From assembly GCF_036898095.1 (NCBI RefSeq), contig NC_090767.1:26640857-26704856 (forward strand): DNA of 64,000 bases, given 5' to 3'. Below are positions 22,594 through 33,668 of the stretch, one piece after another. The notes under the pieces were generated by a model. The model did not search any database. It had not been told where the DNA came from and saw only the letters and a program-made list of their open reading frames with translations. How positions within the stretch are numbered: position 1 is the first letter of the stretch; every line of letters starts with the position of its first letter. The position numbers and the translations under genes were made by a program. Source of the stretch: Palaemon carinicauda (Eukaryota > Arthropoda > Malacostraca > Decapoda > Palaemonidae).

Positions 22594-23191
22594 TAATTGA
22601 TCACGATTCTCAGATCACAGTGAAAAGAAGTCTTGTCATGATCCAGGAGTAGATGCCTCTGAGGATGAAAGGATCCCCCAATCGTCACGATACTTAAACA
22701 GGCACATCTCATTTGAGTGGGCAAGAGAAAAGAAGAGCGTGGACACTCTACGAACACTTAAGGAGTGGCAGATACTACAAAGCACAAAGCCTTGAAATAC
22801 TCTTCTGAAGACGAAGCAAGGGGTACAACCTACATGAAGTTTTCTTTCCTGATGGTAGACCATACGATACTTGCCGTCTCCGCCCTTAAACATGTAATGG
22901 TCTTGACCTGCTGAGGGATGGTTTAGACAGACCTAAGAGGGATTAGTTTACACGTCTATTATTTACAACAGCATACAACACAATGCATGTACAGGGAACT
23001 CGATTCTCAATGACTAGGCCTTCTAGGAGCGGGGGTTATCAGGCACTGCTGACCAGTACAAAAGGTATCTAGAGAGGATGTATTCTCAGTACGCACTGTC
23101 CCTCCCTCATATACACGGAGAGAGAAGTTCTATAATAGGGACAATTTTGTTAGTCATTGTTTTAATGAAAAGTTGTGTAAGTTCTCAAACA
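22591..23191. other. Spacer before element A, nothing recognised
   Basis: No coding signal that I can support. Confidence 0.4.
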
Positions 23192-23482
23192 TGACAAATT
23201 CGAAGATAATTTGTATTTTTCCTAACCATACAAACCTTAGCTATTTACAGAGGGTTACCTTTTAGCGCAGCTGAAATGGCGAGCCATTAGAATTTAACGA
23301 GGGTGTATTACCGGGGTAGGGGAGGGGTAGCTAGCTACCCCTCCCCCCCTCACACACACATGAATGCTCACTTTCACTTAGAGGTAGGACTTGTCTTGGG
23401 GGACAGGGCTGGCGGGCAAATATGTGTAAATAGCTAAGGTTTGTATGGTTAGGAAAAATACAAATTATCTTCGAATTTGTCA
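23192..23482. repeat. Left terminal module of DIRS-like element A
   Basis: 58-bp perfect inverted repeat, 23192-23249 and 23425-23482 (outer end TGACAAATTCGAAGATAATT, inner end CTATTTACA), around a 175-bp core with AACGAGGGTGTATTACC and GGGGTAGCTAGCTACCCC. The same module is found inverted at the right end of A (52507-52677). It is split at the left of element C (53427-53520 and 61579-61800). Confidence 0.85.
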
Positions 23483-26400
23483 CTTGTTCCGTAACCGAAA
23501 TACAAACCACGCTATTTACAGAGGGTGACTTACCCCTTAGGTAGGGTGGAAAGTCCCCAGCCATACTGGCTTTGGCTTTACCCGGGGACTCAGAATCCGA
23601 GTGAGTCGCACTCGAGAAAAGGGGTCCCTGCACCTCACAAGTTCCTTGCTCCGCAAGGAACCATGTGGCCTACGTAAGCTTGTGTGTGAAGGAAGAAGTG
23701 TGACCCGTCCTAGGCAGTTGACCTGGAGTTCCAGAAGGAACTCTGGGTTAGGACGTTCCCAATACCACCTCGTCAGGGTATGGGGGACGCGACAGTATTG
23801 ACTCAATACTCGGAACACAAGGAAGCATGGTTTACCTGCAGAGGTTCGAGGTCAGCTATGCAGAGACCAGGATGCTGCTTCCCCGTAGAGGGGATGATGA
23901 AGAAAGAAGTAAGGGCCAGACATACTTCTTTCGTTCATGCAGACTAAAACCTGATAACAATGCCCTCAACCTTCTGCTACCTGTCCAAAAGGAGCCTGAG
24001 GTTAGACCAGCTGTTGTGTAGCCACCACAGAGCGATAGAAAACGTATCGAGACTCCTGTGGGTCACGCCCTGCAGGAAGCGGGCTGCGAAGGTCATTAGA
24101 CGCTTCCAGACTCCAGCTTGTAGCACCTGCGTCACAGAGTAGTATTACTCGAAGGCGAGGGACGTTGCAATGTATCCAACATCGTGCTGTAGGGCGACGT
24201 GACGGGGGAGGGTCTGGAGACAGGTCGAGATGAATGTCCTTGAGTCCGGGCTGAAGAGGTATACTGGTGACTCTCCCCCATATCCTCCTTGTGCTCCCAA
24301 ATTGGCTGCAACTGAGGACAAACTGCTGCTGTTCCCAGCGCTAACCTCTCGATTCCTTTACTGGCAAGAAAGAGAAGGTCTTGGGACATCAGATATAGAA
24401 TGGAGACTCGAAATCTTGAATGAATCGGACCGAAGGGCCGGGACCCCCAGATTCTGAGTCTAGCTAACAACTCAGGAGCGAGCCTGAATGTTGCCTTCCC
24501 CTCTTCCTTAGAAAGGGGGGAGTAGTAAGAGACCAAGAAGATTGCTTACACACTGGCCGTGGCCAGAGTGAGCAGAAGACCCAAAGCGGAATACAATCCG
24601 AGGCCTGTCGTAAAGGGTCTTGAGAAGATCTCTTAAAGGACTAAAAGTCCGAGCCATGCTCCAAGTTGGAGGTCTTCCTCCGACTAGGGCAGGGACGAGC
24701 GTAGCTTCGCATGAGCGAGGATAGATCCAGCGGGCAGGAAAAAGTTATTCCTTTAAGCCTGAAGGTCAGGGAAAGGCTGAGCGACAGGCTTCATTGCCGA
24801 GAGCGGAAAGGAGTTTCCTCCCGCCAAAAGGCAATAAGACCGTTATTGCTGGAGAAGAGGCCTCAAGGGAAGAGGTATATCTCCCACGGCACCAACCACC
24901 TTAGACTCTTCACTTTGCCTGGGAGACCCCTGTGGATGACTATTGCAGATGACGCGACCTCCGTACCGCGACTGTAGCGGGTTGTCTCTTCTTGAGGAGG
25001 AGGCGTAGTGTCTCCAGGCATGAAGCCGAAGCGACCCCCCGGTTCGGGAGAGATGTCGCAGTGTGGTTGTTTGAGTAGTCTGCGCCGTGGGAGAAGCTCT
25101 CCCGGGAGTTCCGTCAGGGGAAGCAGAGGGTCCAGAAACCGTTCTGCGCATAGTCCCAGTGGAGCTCTCCCATTGAAAGGTTGAAAGACAACCTGGTCTT
25201 GTTGAGACCCATTGTCCACAGACAAAAGGGAGGGAAGACGCAGGCGTCGAAGTTGTCCCACCATCACCGGAATGCATCTTGCCAGAGTCTCGGGGTCTGA
25301 GACTGGGGGGAAGAATAGCGGAAGCTTGAGGTTCCAAGCTGTTGCGATCAGGTCCCCCAGACCAGTACTTGCTGGTTACCCAAGGTCAAAGACCCCCAGG
25401 TACACTCTCTCTACGAGGCTCTGCTCGGATAGTCAGAGAACATTCCCCTGCCTGGAATGAGAGAGCTGATGGTGGTATTGAGAGAATCTCAATCATCCCG
25501 GTATCTCTACTGCAAGATGTGAAGGTGTGAAAATGCGTCCCCTGCTGGTTAGAATACGCCAGAATCATGAAGTCAACGCGCACGGGACGACTCGGCAGGA
25601 GCTGTAGGATCTGCAGAGGGGCCAGACTAAGGCCCCTAAGCCTGCCTGAGTGATGGAGAGGTATCCTTCAGGTCTTGACCATAGGCCTGGACCGGAACAT
25701 GCCCCCCCCCCCCTTTCCTTTGACGAGTCCGAGAACAGCATCAAGAATGTGGGGAAAGGACGAGAATATCCACCACCATCAAGAGGCTCCATAGGTCAAC
25801 ACCCATTGCAGGTCTAATAGTTCCGCTGGTCCCATAGGGGCCAGGAAGTCTGGTTAAACATTGCCTGAAGCCACCGGAACTTGGATCGCCCCACATGGAA
25901 CTTATCCTGAGGCGACCGTTCGGACTATAGACGGGTCAATGAGGAAAGGAGAACTAGGAAACGTTCCAAGGTAGGGCTGAAAGCTCTGCTTGACTGAGAA
26001 CAGGTACTGCGACTCTCCTCAGTCTTGCCACAGTCAACCGAAAGGAAGGCTCGGAGGATGTGGTAACAGAATCTGGCGTCCCCAGGTGGTCACCCATCCA
26101 AGTACCGACGTTGCTTAACCTCGCTGGACGGATGAGAAGCGGGGTTTCCAACGTGGTAAGGCCGTTGACTCAATATCATGGCCAGATACTCCAGATGTTG
26201 AGGCAGAGGAAGAGAAGGCTCCAAGCAAAATACCATGAGCCCACACTCATGGTAAGCATCCGGAAGCTTGTCCCGGCGCTGAAGAAGGTCGAACCCGAGC
26301 CTACCGGAGTTGACCAGCCCTCCAAACAGCAGAGGAGGCGGAAGCCTGCACCTGAGCGGCCAAGAGGAAGGCAGGGAGAGTTCTCTGGGGAAACAAACCT

Positions 26401-26960
26401 GCTATGCCACGGCGGGATAGCCACACTGCATCATAAGCAGGAATACTTGCAGTCTAGGCTGAATTCGACGAGCACCCTGGAAGATGGATGGAATGGAAAC
26501 TGAAAGTACCCGTCCTTCCGATCTGGGGTTTAAGGAGTCCTGTCGCTTCGTTACCAGTCTGATCGATTCTGCTGGTCTACGCTGGCCGAAGTTTGTTCGA
26601 CAAACTTGATCAGGGCTGAGAGGTCGACTACGGACATCCCCTCTCAGATCCTTCCTTACAAGAAAGGATCGACTGAGGAGGCCGGGGGTGAAGCCGTCGA
26701 TGATCCTAAAGAAGACCTTCGCCTAAGGTATGGATCATTCTGCCCAACCGGGCAACTCTGCTGATGCTATGGCATAGAGGTTCAGAGACACTGAATTCGC
26801 TGACAGAGACGGCAGGCGCGATATCCTTGGCTGATCCCAGAGATTGTGCGGGAATGGGCATCGGGAAGCTGTTATCCGGATGAGTAACCTTAAGCATCCT
26901 CCCAGCGAAAAACCTGCAATCCTAGAGTTCGTGAACTCCTTTTAGGACTATGCCCCCCCG
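23483..26960 (-). pseudogene. Decayed pol of DIRS-like element A (RT, RNase H, tyrosine recombinase)
   Basis: Minus-strand relic, aligned through element C. About 26960-26000 is RT (VVDLSALIKFVEQT-like, FPIHPSSR, then a CLEGW block in place of YLDDW). About 25900-25300 is RNase H and its C-terminal extension (WWDNFDACVFPPFCL matches RWDNIDVYAFPPFSL in C). About 25270-24100 is the recombinase region, collinear with C (PSASPDGTP, RASPTAQTTQTTT). 23500-24100 matches 61801-62260 in sequence and order (for example CCCAATACCACCTCGTCAGG). Stops and frameshifts occur throughout. A 5S-like sequence interrupts the RT part. Confidence 0.8.
26062..26170 (-). pseudogene. 5S rRNA-like sequence (pseudogene or 5S-derived SINE head)
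   Basis: Read on the minus strand from 26170: GTCAACGGCCTTACCACGTT, then TCTCATCCG, GAGGTTAAGCAACGTCGG, TACTTGGATGGGTGACC, ACCTGGGGACGCC and CTGTTACC at the end. Order and spacing match eukaryotic 5S rRNA across its whole length. The one large difference is about 10 nt missing between the AACGTCGG and TACTTGG blocks (usually GCCTGGTCAG or similar). Length is 109 nt against about 119. The internal promoter blocks (A-box region AGGTTAAGCAACG, C-box GGATGGGTGACC) are recognisable, but the deletion shortens their spacing. It sits in the RT relic of element A, so it was inserted or captured. Confidence 0.85.
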
Positions 26961-27734
26961 GGGGAGTCTCCCGTGCCATCTGTTCCTGACAGCCGATAAC
27001 TTAGGCCGACGTGGTTGAAAGAAAAGGGCGCTGGAGCCCTGCAGAGTCTGGAAGAAAGCGCCTTGGAGGACTGAAAACGGAAGTCGATTTCCTCCGCACA
27101 GCCGCTGTCTAAGTCTCTGTCCTTGGGCACAAACAAACTCTTCTCAAGGATGGAAGGGTGTCTGAGGTCGTCGACCTCCACAAATGAGACACCCGAAGGA
27201 AGCCCTCAGTCAGCGCGTCCAGATGGTACAACATCGAGCTTGTCCGCAAGTTAGATACTAAACGACGAAAGGCCAAGGTGCCTGAGCTCGAGAGGAGGAA
27301 AGTACCCATGATCTTCCTGTAGCTTCCTTGAACCAAACCTCGGGCCGTAACCGAGGAGAGAAAGAACCTGGTAAGCTCCCAGAGGAAGAGGTAAGCAGTC
27401 ACCCCTTGTCCGATGGAGAAATCTCAAACGGAAAGCCCCCCCGCCAAAAATCCTTCCAGGGAATGACGGGGAAGGGCTAACCCAGGTTCAGGAAAGAGGA
27501 GTGTTGCTCAGATCTCCCTTAAGTTTCTCCTATTCTTGCAAGTGTACGGGGTGAGGCCGTGTTCTGGAAATACGCTCCAGAAGAACTCGCCAGGCTGGCC
27601 ATGCTGCGAAAACCCCATTGGGAATCGTGGCCGCACTCGCCCTGGAGCTCGCGCGACGGTAATTCAAAGATTTTCTCGTGGGCGAACGTGGAAGCGCCCA
27701 TGCGCGGTAACGCAAACGAAGGTGAGCGAAGGAG
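26961..27734 (-). other. Element A, region between RT and the minisatellite chain (probably gag/RT spacer)
   Basis: Minus-strand frames show scraps (HPSILEKSLFVPKD, LVQGSYRKIMGTF) that I cannot assign with confidence. Position, between RT and the right terminus, suggests decayed gag by analogy with element B. Confidence 0.4.
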
Positions 27735-27860
27735 GGCGAGCGTGGTAGGAAGGGCGAGCGTGGTAGGAAGGGCGAGCGTGGTAGGAAGGGCGAGCGTGGT
27801 AGGAAGGGCGAGCGTGGTAGGAAGGGCGAGCGTGGTAGGAAGGGCGAGCGTGGTAGGAAG
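27735..27860 (+). repeat. 18-bp minisatellite, 7 perfect copies
   Basis: Seven uninterrupted units of GGCGAGCGTGGTAGGAAG (126 bp). Confidence 0.97.
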
Positions 27861-27861
27861 G

Positions 27862-28576
27862 GCGAGAGCTGGTGGTCAGCGAGCGATAACCCATAGACGA
27901 GCAATGGATACTGCAAGAAATAAGCCGACGTTTGTGCGAAGAAACACTGTAGGTTCGCGCGACGGAACACCGTCCGTCCGCGCGATGGAAAACCGTCGGT
28001 TCGCGCGTGGGCGAACATTGGAGAGCATGGGCGCGGACGCGCATGAGCGTAGACGTGCAGGCACGTGGGCGTGTGGGCGCGCGGGCGCACAGGCGAGCGG
28101 TCGCGCGGGGCGAGCGGTCGCGCGGGCGAGCGGTCGCGCGGGCGAGCGGTCGCGCGGGCGAGCGGTCGCGCGGGCGAGCGGTCGCGCGGGCGAGCGGTCG
28201 CGCGGGCGAGCGGTCGCGCGGGCGAGCGGTCGCGCGGGCGAGCGGTCGCGCGGGCGAGCGGTCGCGCGGGCGAGCGGTCGCCCGCGCGACCGCTCGCCCG
28301 CGCGACCGCTCGCCCGCGCGACCGCTCGCCCGCGCGACCGCTCGCCTGTGCGCCCGCGCGCCCACACGCCCACGTGCCTGCACGTCTACGCTCATGCGCG
28401 TCCGCGCCCATGCTCTCCAATGTTCGCCCACGCGCGAACCGACGGTTTTCCATCGCGCGGACGGACGGTGTTCCGTCGCGCGAACCTACAGTGTTTCTTC
28501 GCACAAACGTCGGCTTATTTCTTGCAGTATCCATTGCTCGTCTATGGGTTATCGCTCGCTGACCACCAGCTCTCGC
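27862..28576. repeat. 715-bp palindrome present only in copy 1
   Basis: 27862-28091 is the exact reverse complement of 28347-28576 (230-bp unique arms; paired coordinates sum to 56438). Between them are about 12 forward units of a 16-bp repeat, then four inverted units, with the strand switch near 28281. In copy 2 the left arm and array are present, but the right arm is replaced by about 100 bp of non-palindromic sequence (about 48446-48507) before both copies converge on GAGGAAACGCGCTGCCGCG. Confidence 0.95.
28094..28344 (+). repeat. 16-bp GC-rich array, forward then inverted
   Basis: The unit is GCGAGCGGTCGCGCGG. About 11-12 forward units run to 28281 (one has an extra G near 28120), followed by four reverse-complement units (CCGCGCGACCGCTCGC). 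Confidence 0.95.
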
Positions 28577-28709
28577 GAGGAAACGCGCTGCCGCGTGGGC
28601 GAGGAAGACCGCTGGCGATATGGATCAACAAGCGATCGGTGGTGAGCTGGTGAGCGCTAACGCGCAGGTTGGCGATGGAGCATTGTGTTATGCCGACGCG
28701 ATGGTCGGG

Positions 28710-30744
28710 CAGCATGCGCAGGAGGGCGGTCGCGCGATGGCGATCAGCATGCGCAGGAGGGCGGTCGCGCGATGGCGATCAGCATGCGCAGGAGGGCGGT
28801 CGCGCGATGGCGATCAGCATGCGCAGGAGGGCGGTCGCGCGATGGCGATCAGCATGCGCAGGAGGGCGGTCGCGCGATGGCGATCAGCATGCGCAGGAGG
28901 GCGGTCGCGCGATGGCGATCAGCATGCGCAGGAGGGCGGTCGCGCGATGGCGATCAGCATGCGCAGGAGGGCGGTCGCGCGATGGCGATCAGCATGCGCA
29001 GGAGGGCGGTCGCGCGATGGCGATCAGCATGCGCAGGAGGGCGGTCGCGCGATGGCGATCAGCATGCGCAGGAGGGCGGTCGCGCGATGGCGATCAGCAT
29101 GCGCAGGAGGGCGGTCGCGCGATGGCGATCAGCATGCGCAGGAGGGCGGTCGCGCGATGGCGATCAGCATGCGCAGGAGGGCGGTCGCGCGATGGCGATC
29201 AGCATGCGCAGGAGGGCGGTCGCGCGATGGCGATCAGCATGCGCAGGAGGGCGGTCGCGCGATGGCGATCAGCATGCGCAGGAGGGCGGTCGCGCGATGG
29301 CGATCAGCATGCGCAGGAGGGCGGTCGCGCGATGGCGATCAGCATGCGCAGGAGGGCGGTCGCGCGATGGCGATCAGCATGCGCAGGAGGGCGGTCGCGC
29401 GATGGCGATCAGCATGCGCAGGAGGGCGGTCGCGCGATGGCGATCAGCATGCGCAGGAGGGCGGTCGCGCGATGGCGATCAGCATGCGCAGGAGGGCGGT
29501 CGCGCGATGGCGATCAGCATGCGCAGGAGGGCGGTCGCGCGATGGCGATCAGCATGCGCAGGAGGGCGGTCGCGCGATGGCGAGCAGCATGCGCAGGAGG
29601 GCGGTCGCGCGATGGCGAGCAGCATGCGCAGGAGGGCGGTCGCGCGATGGCGAGCAGCATCCGCAGTTGAGGGTCGCGCGATGGCGAGCAGCATCCGCAG
29701 GGTAGACGATAGCGCGATGGCGAGCAGCATCCGCAGGGTAGACGATAGCGCGATGGCGAGCAGCATCCGCAGGGTAGACGATAGCGCGATGGCGAGCAGC
29801 ATCCGCAGGTGTGCGGTCGCGCGATGGCGAGCAGCATCCGCAGGTGTGCGGTCGCGCGATGGCGATCAGCATCCGCAGGTGTGCGGTCGCGCGATGGCGA
29901 TCAGCATCCGCAGGTGTGCGGTCGCGCGATGGCGATCAGCATCCGCAGGTGTGCGGTCGCGCGATGGCGATCAGCATCCGCAGGTGTGCGGTCGCGCGAT
30001 GGCGATCAGCATCCGCAGGTGTGCGGTCGCGCGATGGCGATCAGCATCCGCAGGTGTGCGGTCGCGCGATGGCGATCAGCATCCGCAGGTGTGCGGTCGC
30101 GCGATGGCGATCAGCATCCGCAGGTGTGCGGTCGCGCGATGGCGATCAGCATCCGCAGTCGAGGGTCGCGCGATGGCGATCAGCATCCGCAGTCGAGGGT
30201 CGCGCGATGGCGATCAGCATCCGCAGTCGAGGGTCGCGCGATGGCGATCAGCATCCGCAGTCGAGGGTCGCGCGATGGCGATCAGCATCCGCAGTCGAGG
30301 GTCGCGCTATGGCGATCAGCATCCGCAGTCGAGGGTCGCGCTATGGCGATCAGCATCCGCAGGTGTGCGGTCGCGCGATGGCGATCAGCATCCGCAGGTG
30401 TGCGGTCGCGCGATGGCGATCAGCATCCGCAGGTGTGCGGTCGCGCGATGGCGATCAGCATCCGCAGGTGTGCGGTCGCGCGATGGCGATCAGCATCCGC
30501 AGGTGTGCGGTCGCGCGATGGCGATCAGCATCCGCAGGTGTGCGGTCGCGCGATGGCGATCAGCATCCGCAGTCGAGGGTCGCGCGGTGGCGATCAGCAT
30601 CCGCAGTCGAGGGTCGCGCGGTGGCGATCAGCATCCGCAGTCGAGGGTCGCGCGGTGGCGATCAGCATCCGCAGTCGAGGGTCGCGCGGTGGCGATCAGC
30701 ATCCGCAGTCGAGGGTCGCGCGATGGCGATCAGCATGCGCAGGT
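28710..30744 (+). repeat. 35-bp CpG-rich minisatellite, about 58 copies in four subtypes
   Basis: Subtype a, CAGCATGCGCAGGAGGGCGG plus TCGCGCGATGGCGAT, fills 28710-29650. Subtype b (36 bp, AGGGTAGACGATAGCGCG core) occurs three times near 29690-29800. Subtype c (CATCCGCAGGTGTGCGGTCG) and subtype d (34 bp, CATCCGCAGTCGAGGGTCGC) alternate in blocks from 29800 to 30720. All three forward frames are open for up to 688 codons because the unit has no stop in any frame. The products are only the repeat rotated through the frames, so I do not call a gene. Confidence 0.97.
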
Positions 30745-30856
30745 GAGCTAGTAGCTGGCGAACCATGTTCCTTCAGAAGTGTTGGAGAACGTTGGCGTGC
30801 CGGCTGTAACACACGCGGGCGATCCGGAGAATGCCGAGAGACAGGTGATCGCTGGC

Positions 30857-30931
30857 GAGGTGATGATCGCTGACGAGGTGATGATCGCTGACGAGGTGAT
30901 GATCGCTGACGAGGTGATGATCGCTGACGAG
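30857..30931 (+). repeat. 18-bp tandem repeat, about 4 copies
   Basis: Perfect units of GAGGTGATGATCGCTGAC. Confidence 0.95.
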
Positions 30932-32339
30932 CAGAAGGCTACGCGTGGAAGCCTGCGTATAGAAGAAGAGTCCTTGACCCCGACCTGAACCGAAGTTCTA
31001 GATAGCGAGGGCGAACGTGGGCGCACAGGGCGCGTAACAGGAACCAACAGGAACAGCAGGGATGATCATCATGAAAGCGCTGACGAACAGGAGAGCGCTG
31101 ATGAGCAGAAGAGCGCCTGTGCGCTAACACTGAGCAGGAGCAGGAGAGAACACAGCAGAAGGGCGCGCAGGGAAACCCTGACACGCAAGGGAAGAACCCC
31201 CGTGGGAGACAACCCTTTGTCCCGAAGGGATCGTTGTCCGCCGGGAGACTGATGTCCGTCGGAAGACCGCTGTCCGTCGGGAAGACCGTTGTCCGTCGGG
31301 AAGACCGTTGCCCGTCGGAAGACGAGATCAGACTGCTGTCCATCTGCACCAAGGCGGAAGATCGAGAAAAAGGAGTTCTAGGCTGCAAACGGAGATTTAA
31401 ACGGACGGTGGGCCTTACGGCGAGGGAGGCCAACAGCAACAGAAGAAACCTCCTAAGAGGAGTCTCTATGAGTGTACTCTCTCGTGAACGAAAGAGAAAC
31501 ACTTCGTAGAAGAGACTGGTCAGCCAGTGACCTAAAAGGAGCAATCCTCCGAAGAGGAGCTCCTGCAGTTGCCCAGCCCCTTGAGCGAAACTGCAGGTGT
31601 GACCGCTCAGCACCAAGAGCATAGTCGCACGAAAAAAAGGCAAGAGAAGAACCCCCCAAAAGGGGAAAAACTCAAGCCTGGACAGGAAAAGCTTCCCTCG
31701 GAAGGAAAGTTACCCGCCCAAGGAGGCAAGCCTCCTGAGAGTTCTAAAATGAACTGGAGAGCTGTCCTTCGTCACGGGAGTACTTCCAGTAGAAGGAGAC
31801 ACGCCCCTGAAAAAAATACAAGGGGGGAGGCAGCAACAGCCGAATCCCCAGGACTCAACAAGACAGCTCACACCGTTGCCATATTACAGAAACGAACTAG
31901 ATCGATAACTGTAAAAAAATAAAACAAATAATATTAGTACACATTCATTCCCCCGGGAAGGCTTCGAAGAGGAATCCCGAGGGAAAGGAAACAAGAATTA
32001 CACAACAGGCACGTGCCCTCACAACCACTTACACTCACGGAAGGAGAGCTGTAACCAAAACAGAATTATAACAATTATAATTATGTAACTATGTAATTAT
32101 GTAATTTAAAAACGAATGAGCACTAAAGAAAGAACGAAAACCCCGAAAGGAATCGTTCTACAAACTGAAAAAAACAACTACAATTAGATTCATAAACTAA
32201 TTGAGACAAATGTACGGCGTAGCAACCCCCCCCCACACGGAAAGGAAGCTACAAGGGCGTAGTAACACGTAGTAAAAGGGTGAACGATCTCAAGAGAGAG
32301 AGAGAGAAAGACATAAGTCAAACTCGATCGCCACCCATA
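30932..32339 (-). other. Element A, putative gag and untranslated part, cut by the duplication junction
   Basis: Minus-strand frames are low-complexity (Ser, Arg, Leu, Pro) and broken; no gag motif was recognised. The right part (31920-32339) is AT-rich, with GAATTATAACAATTATAATT, a C-run near 32228 and (GA)n near 32296. The right terminal repeat of A is absent here because copy 2 begins at 32340. It is present after copy 2. Confidence 0.45.
31231..31324 (+). repeat. 18-20-bp degenerate tandem repeat, 5 units
   Basis: Units of the type TGTCCGTCGGGAAGACCGT with small length changes (CCGCCGGGAGACTGA, CCGTCGGAAGACCGC). Confidence 0.85.
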
Positions 32340-32513
32340 AAATGTTTTAGTAATCTCAGTGTTGTCAGGTGTATAAGGACAGGAGCATGTGGAAAGAATA
32401 AGCCAGACTACTCAGTGTATGTGTAAGCAAAGGAAAAATGAGCCGTAATCAGCAAAAGGGATCCAATGTAGTACTGTGTGGCCAGTCAAAGGATTCCATA
32501 AATAGAGGTAGCA

Positions 32514-32876
32514 TCTCAACGGGTGGCTGATGCCCTGGCCAACCTAAGAAAGGATACTGCTGGCCCAACAGAACCTTTGGTTAAACAGCTAGAAAAGGCT
32601 AGGAGCGAGACCAATACAATTCTCATAAGAATTCTCCTGAGTTTCAATGTCAGCCACTTCACCCTCAGTAAGGCCATAGGGATAAATGAAAGGCTAAAGT
32701 CCATATGTCAGCAAAAGAAAATTATATTTATAGATCCTTGGAGCATTTTCTATGGCAAGATAAAGTTGTACTACACTTCAAGTAGAGAAGGAAAGAGGGT
32801 ATGTGGAAACCAACTTAATCTCAACCTGTATACAGGCAATTACTTAAGGAGCACAGTAGACAAAGGACAAACTTGA
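32514..32876 (+). pseudogene. LINE ORF1 SGNH block, copy 2
   Basis: Duplicate of 12508-12870. The upstream esterase block is missing here because the duplication starts inside the element. Confidence 0.6.
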
Positions 32877-32953
32877 CCCGTAAGGAACACAGTAGACAAA
32901 GGACAAACTTGACCCGTAAGGAACACAGTAGACAAAGGACAAACTTGACCCGT
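32845..32953 (+). repeat. 36-bp tandem repeat, copy 2
   Basis: Duplicate of 12839-12947, same three units. Confidence 0.95.
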
Positions 32954-33115
32954 AGAAAATCCTCCGTATATAAACATAAGCTAAAGAAATGTGGCAGACA
33001 ATTTAGATATTAGAAGTAAAACTAACACCAGTGAATCATGGAAACTAATAAAACCACAGAGGATGAGAGAAAAAGATAGAAAATTCCCTAAGAGTGGCAC
33101 TATTCAATCCTCAGT

Positions 33116-33668
33116 CAGTTAAAACCAAAATGGAAAACCTTACAGCGATGATAGCTAGTGAGGAACTAGACGTCATGGGTATTACCGAGACCTGATTTCA
33201 AGCAAAACAAAGGATTTTATCGGAGAATGCGAAATCTCAGGTTATAGGCTTTTCAAGGAGGATTGCCTTACCCAATGGAATTTAAATTAGAAACTGGATA
33301 TGAAGTGACGGGTGCAAATAATACCACAGAAAAAAACATGTTCGTACTAGTAATATGCAGACCACCACATCAAACATAAAAAAAAAGCTGTATAGACAAC
33401 TAAAGGGAGACTTCAATGCAGCAGTAAACTGGGACACTATGAATTCTACATCATACACAAGAGGGATACAGGCCACTAGAATTTGTCAGCAATGAATTCC
33501 TCCCTCAGTGGGTCAATAAACCAGGGGATACAACATACATACTAGATTTTGTGGTAATAACAGAAAAAAAACTAATATCCAATGTTTCCGTAGGCAAAAA
33601 TAATGACAAAAGTGACCAATGGAATGGTTAGATTTCAGAAAAAATATTCATCTATAAGAAAATAAAAT
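33116..33668 (+). pseudogene. LINE endonuclease relic, copy 2
   Basis: Duplicate of 13110-13662 with the same stops. Confidence 0.7.

Larger units (their letters stand above)
12334..32339 (+). repeat. Copy 1 of a 20-kb tandem duplication
   Basis: From AAATGTTTTAGTAATC at 12334 to the junction at 32339/32340, the sequence recurs at a constant +20006 offset up to about 28096 and at +19932 from about 28577 to the end. The 74-bp change of offset comes entirely from the palindrome in this copy. At the junction, the last bases of the unit (CCATAAAAT) meet its first (AAATGTTTT), sharing AAAT. Confidence 0.97.

Noticed and set aside
26062..26170. Functional 5S rRNA gene
   Set aside because: The 10-nt deletion between internal promoter blocks, several substitutions, and location inside a retroelement relic argue for a pseudogene or SINE.
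24711..26503. Plus-strand open frames in 23.6-27.5 kb (for example 26060-26503)
   Set aside because: Shadows of the minus-strand DIRS pol relic; the relic is supported by collinearity with element C.
27559..28653. 364-codon Arg/Ala-rich frames on both strands of the 16-bp array (and 47565-49637)
   Set aside because: GC-rich repeats lacking stops. The palindrome makes the two strands nearly the same, so frames appear in mirrored pairs.
28710..30744. CRISPR-like appearance of the regularly spaced 35-bp units
   Set aside because: Units are contiguous, there are no unique spacers and no cas genes, and the setting is eukaryotic. It is a minisatellite.
28685..30751. 688-codon plus-strand open frame and its shadows in the 35-bp array
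   Set aside because: The 35-bp unit has no stop in any forward frame, so the predicted proteins are the same repeat rotated through three frames. There is no start context, domain or independent coding signal.
31569..31922. 117-codon Lys/Pro-rich plus-strand frame, duplicated at 51501
   Set aside because: No motif; it lies in the putative gag/untranslated part of element A, whose coding strand is minus.
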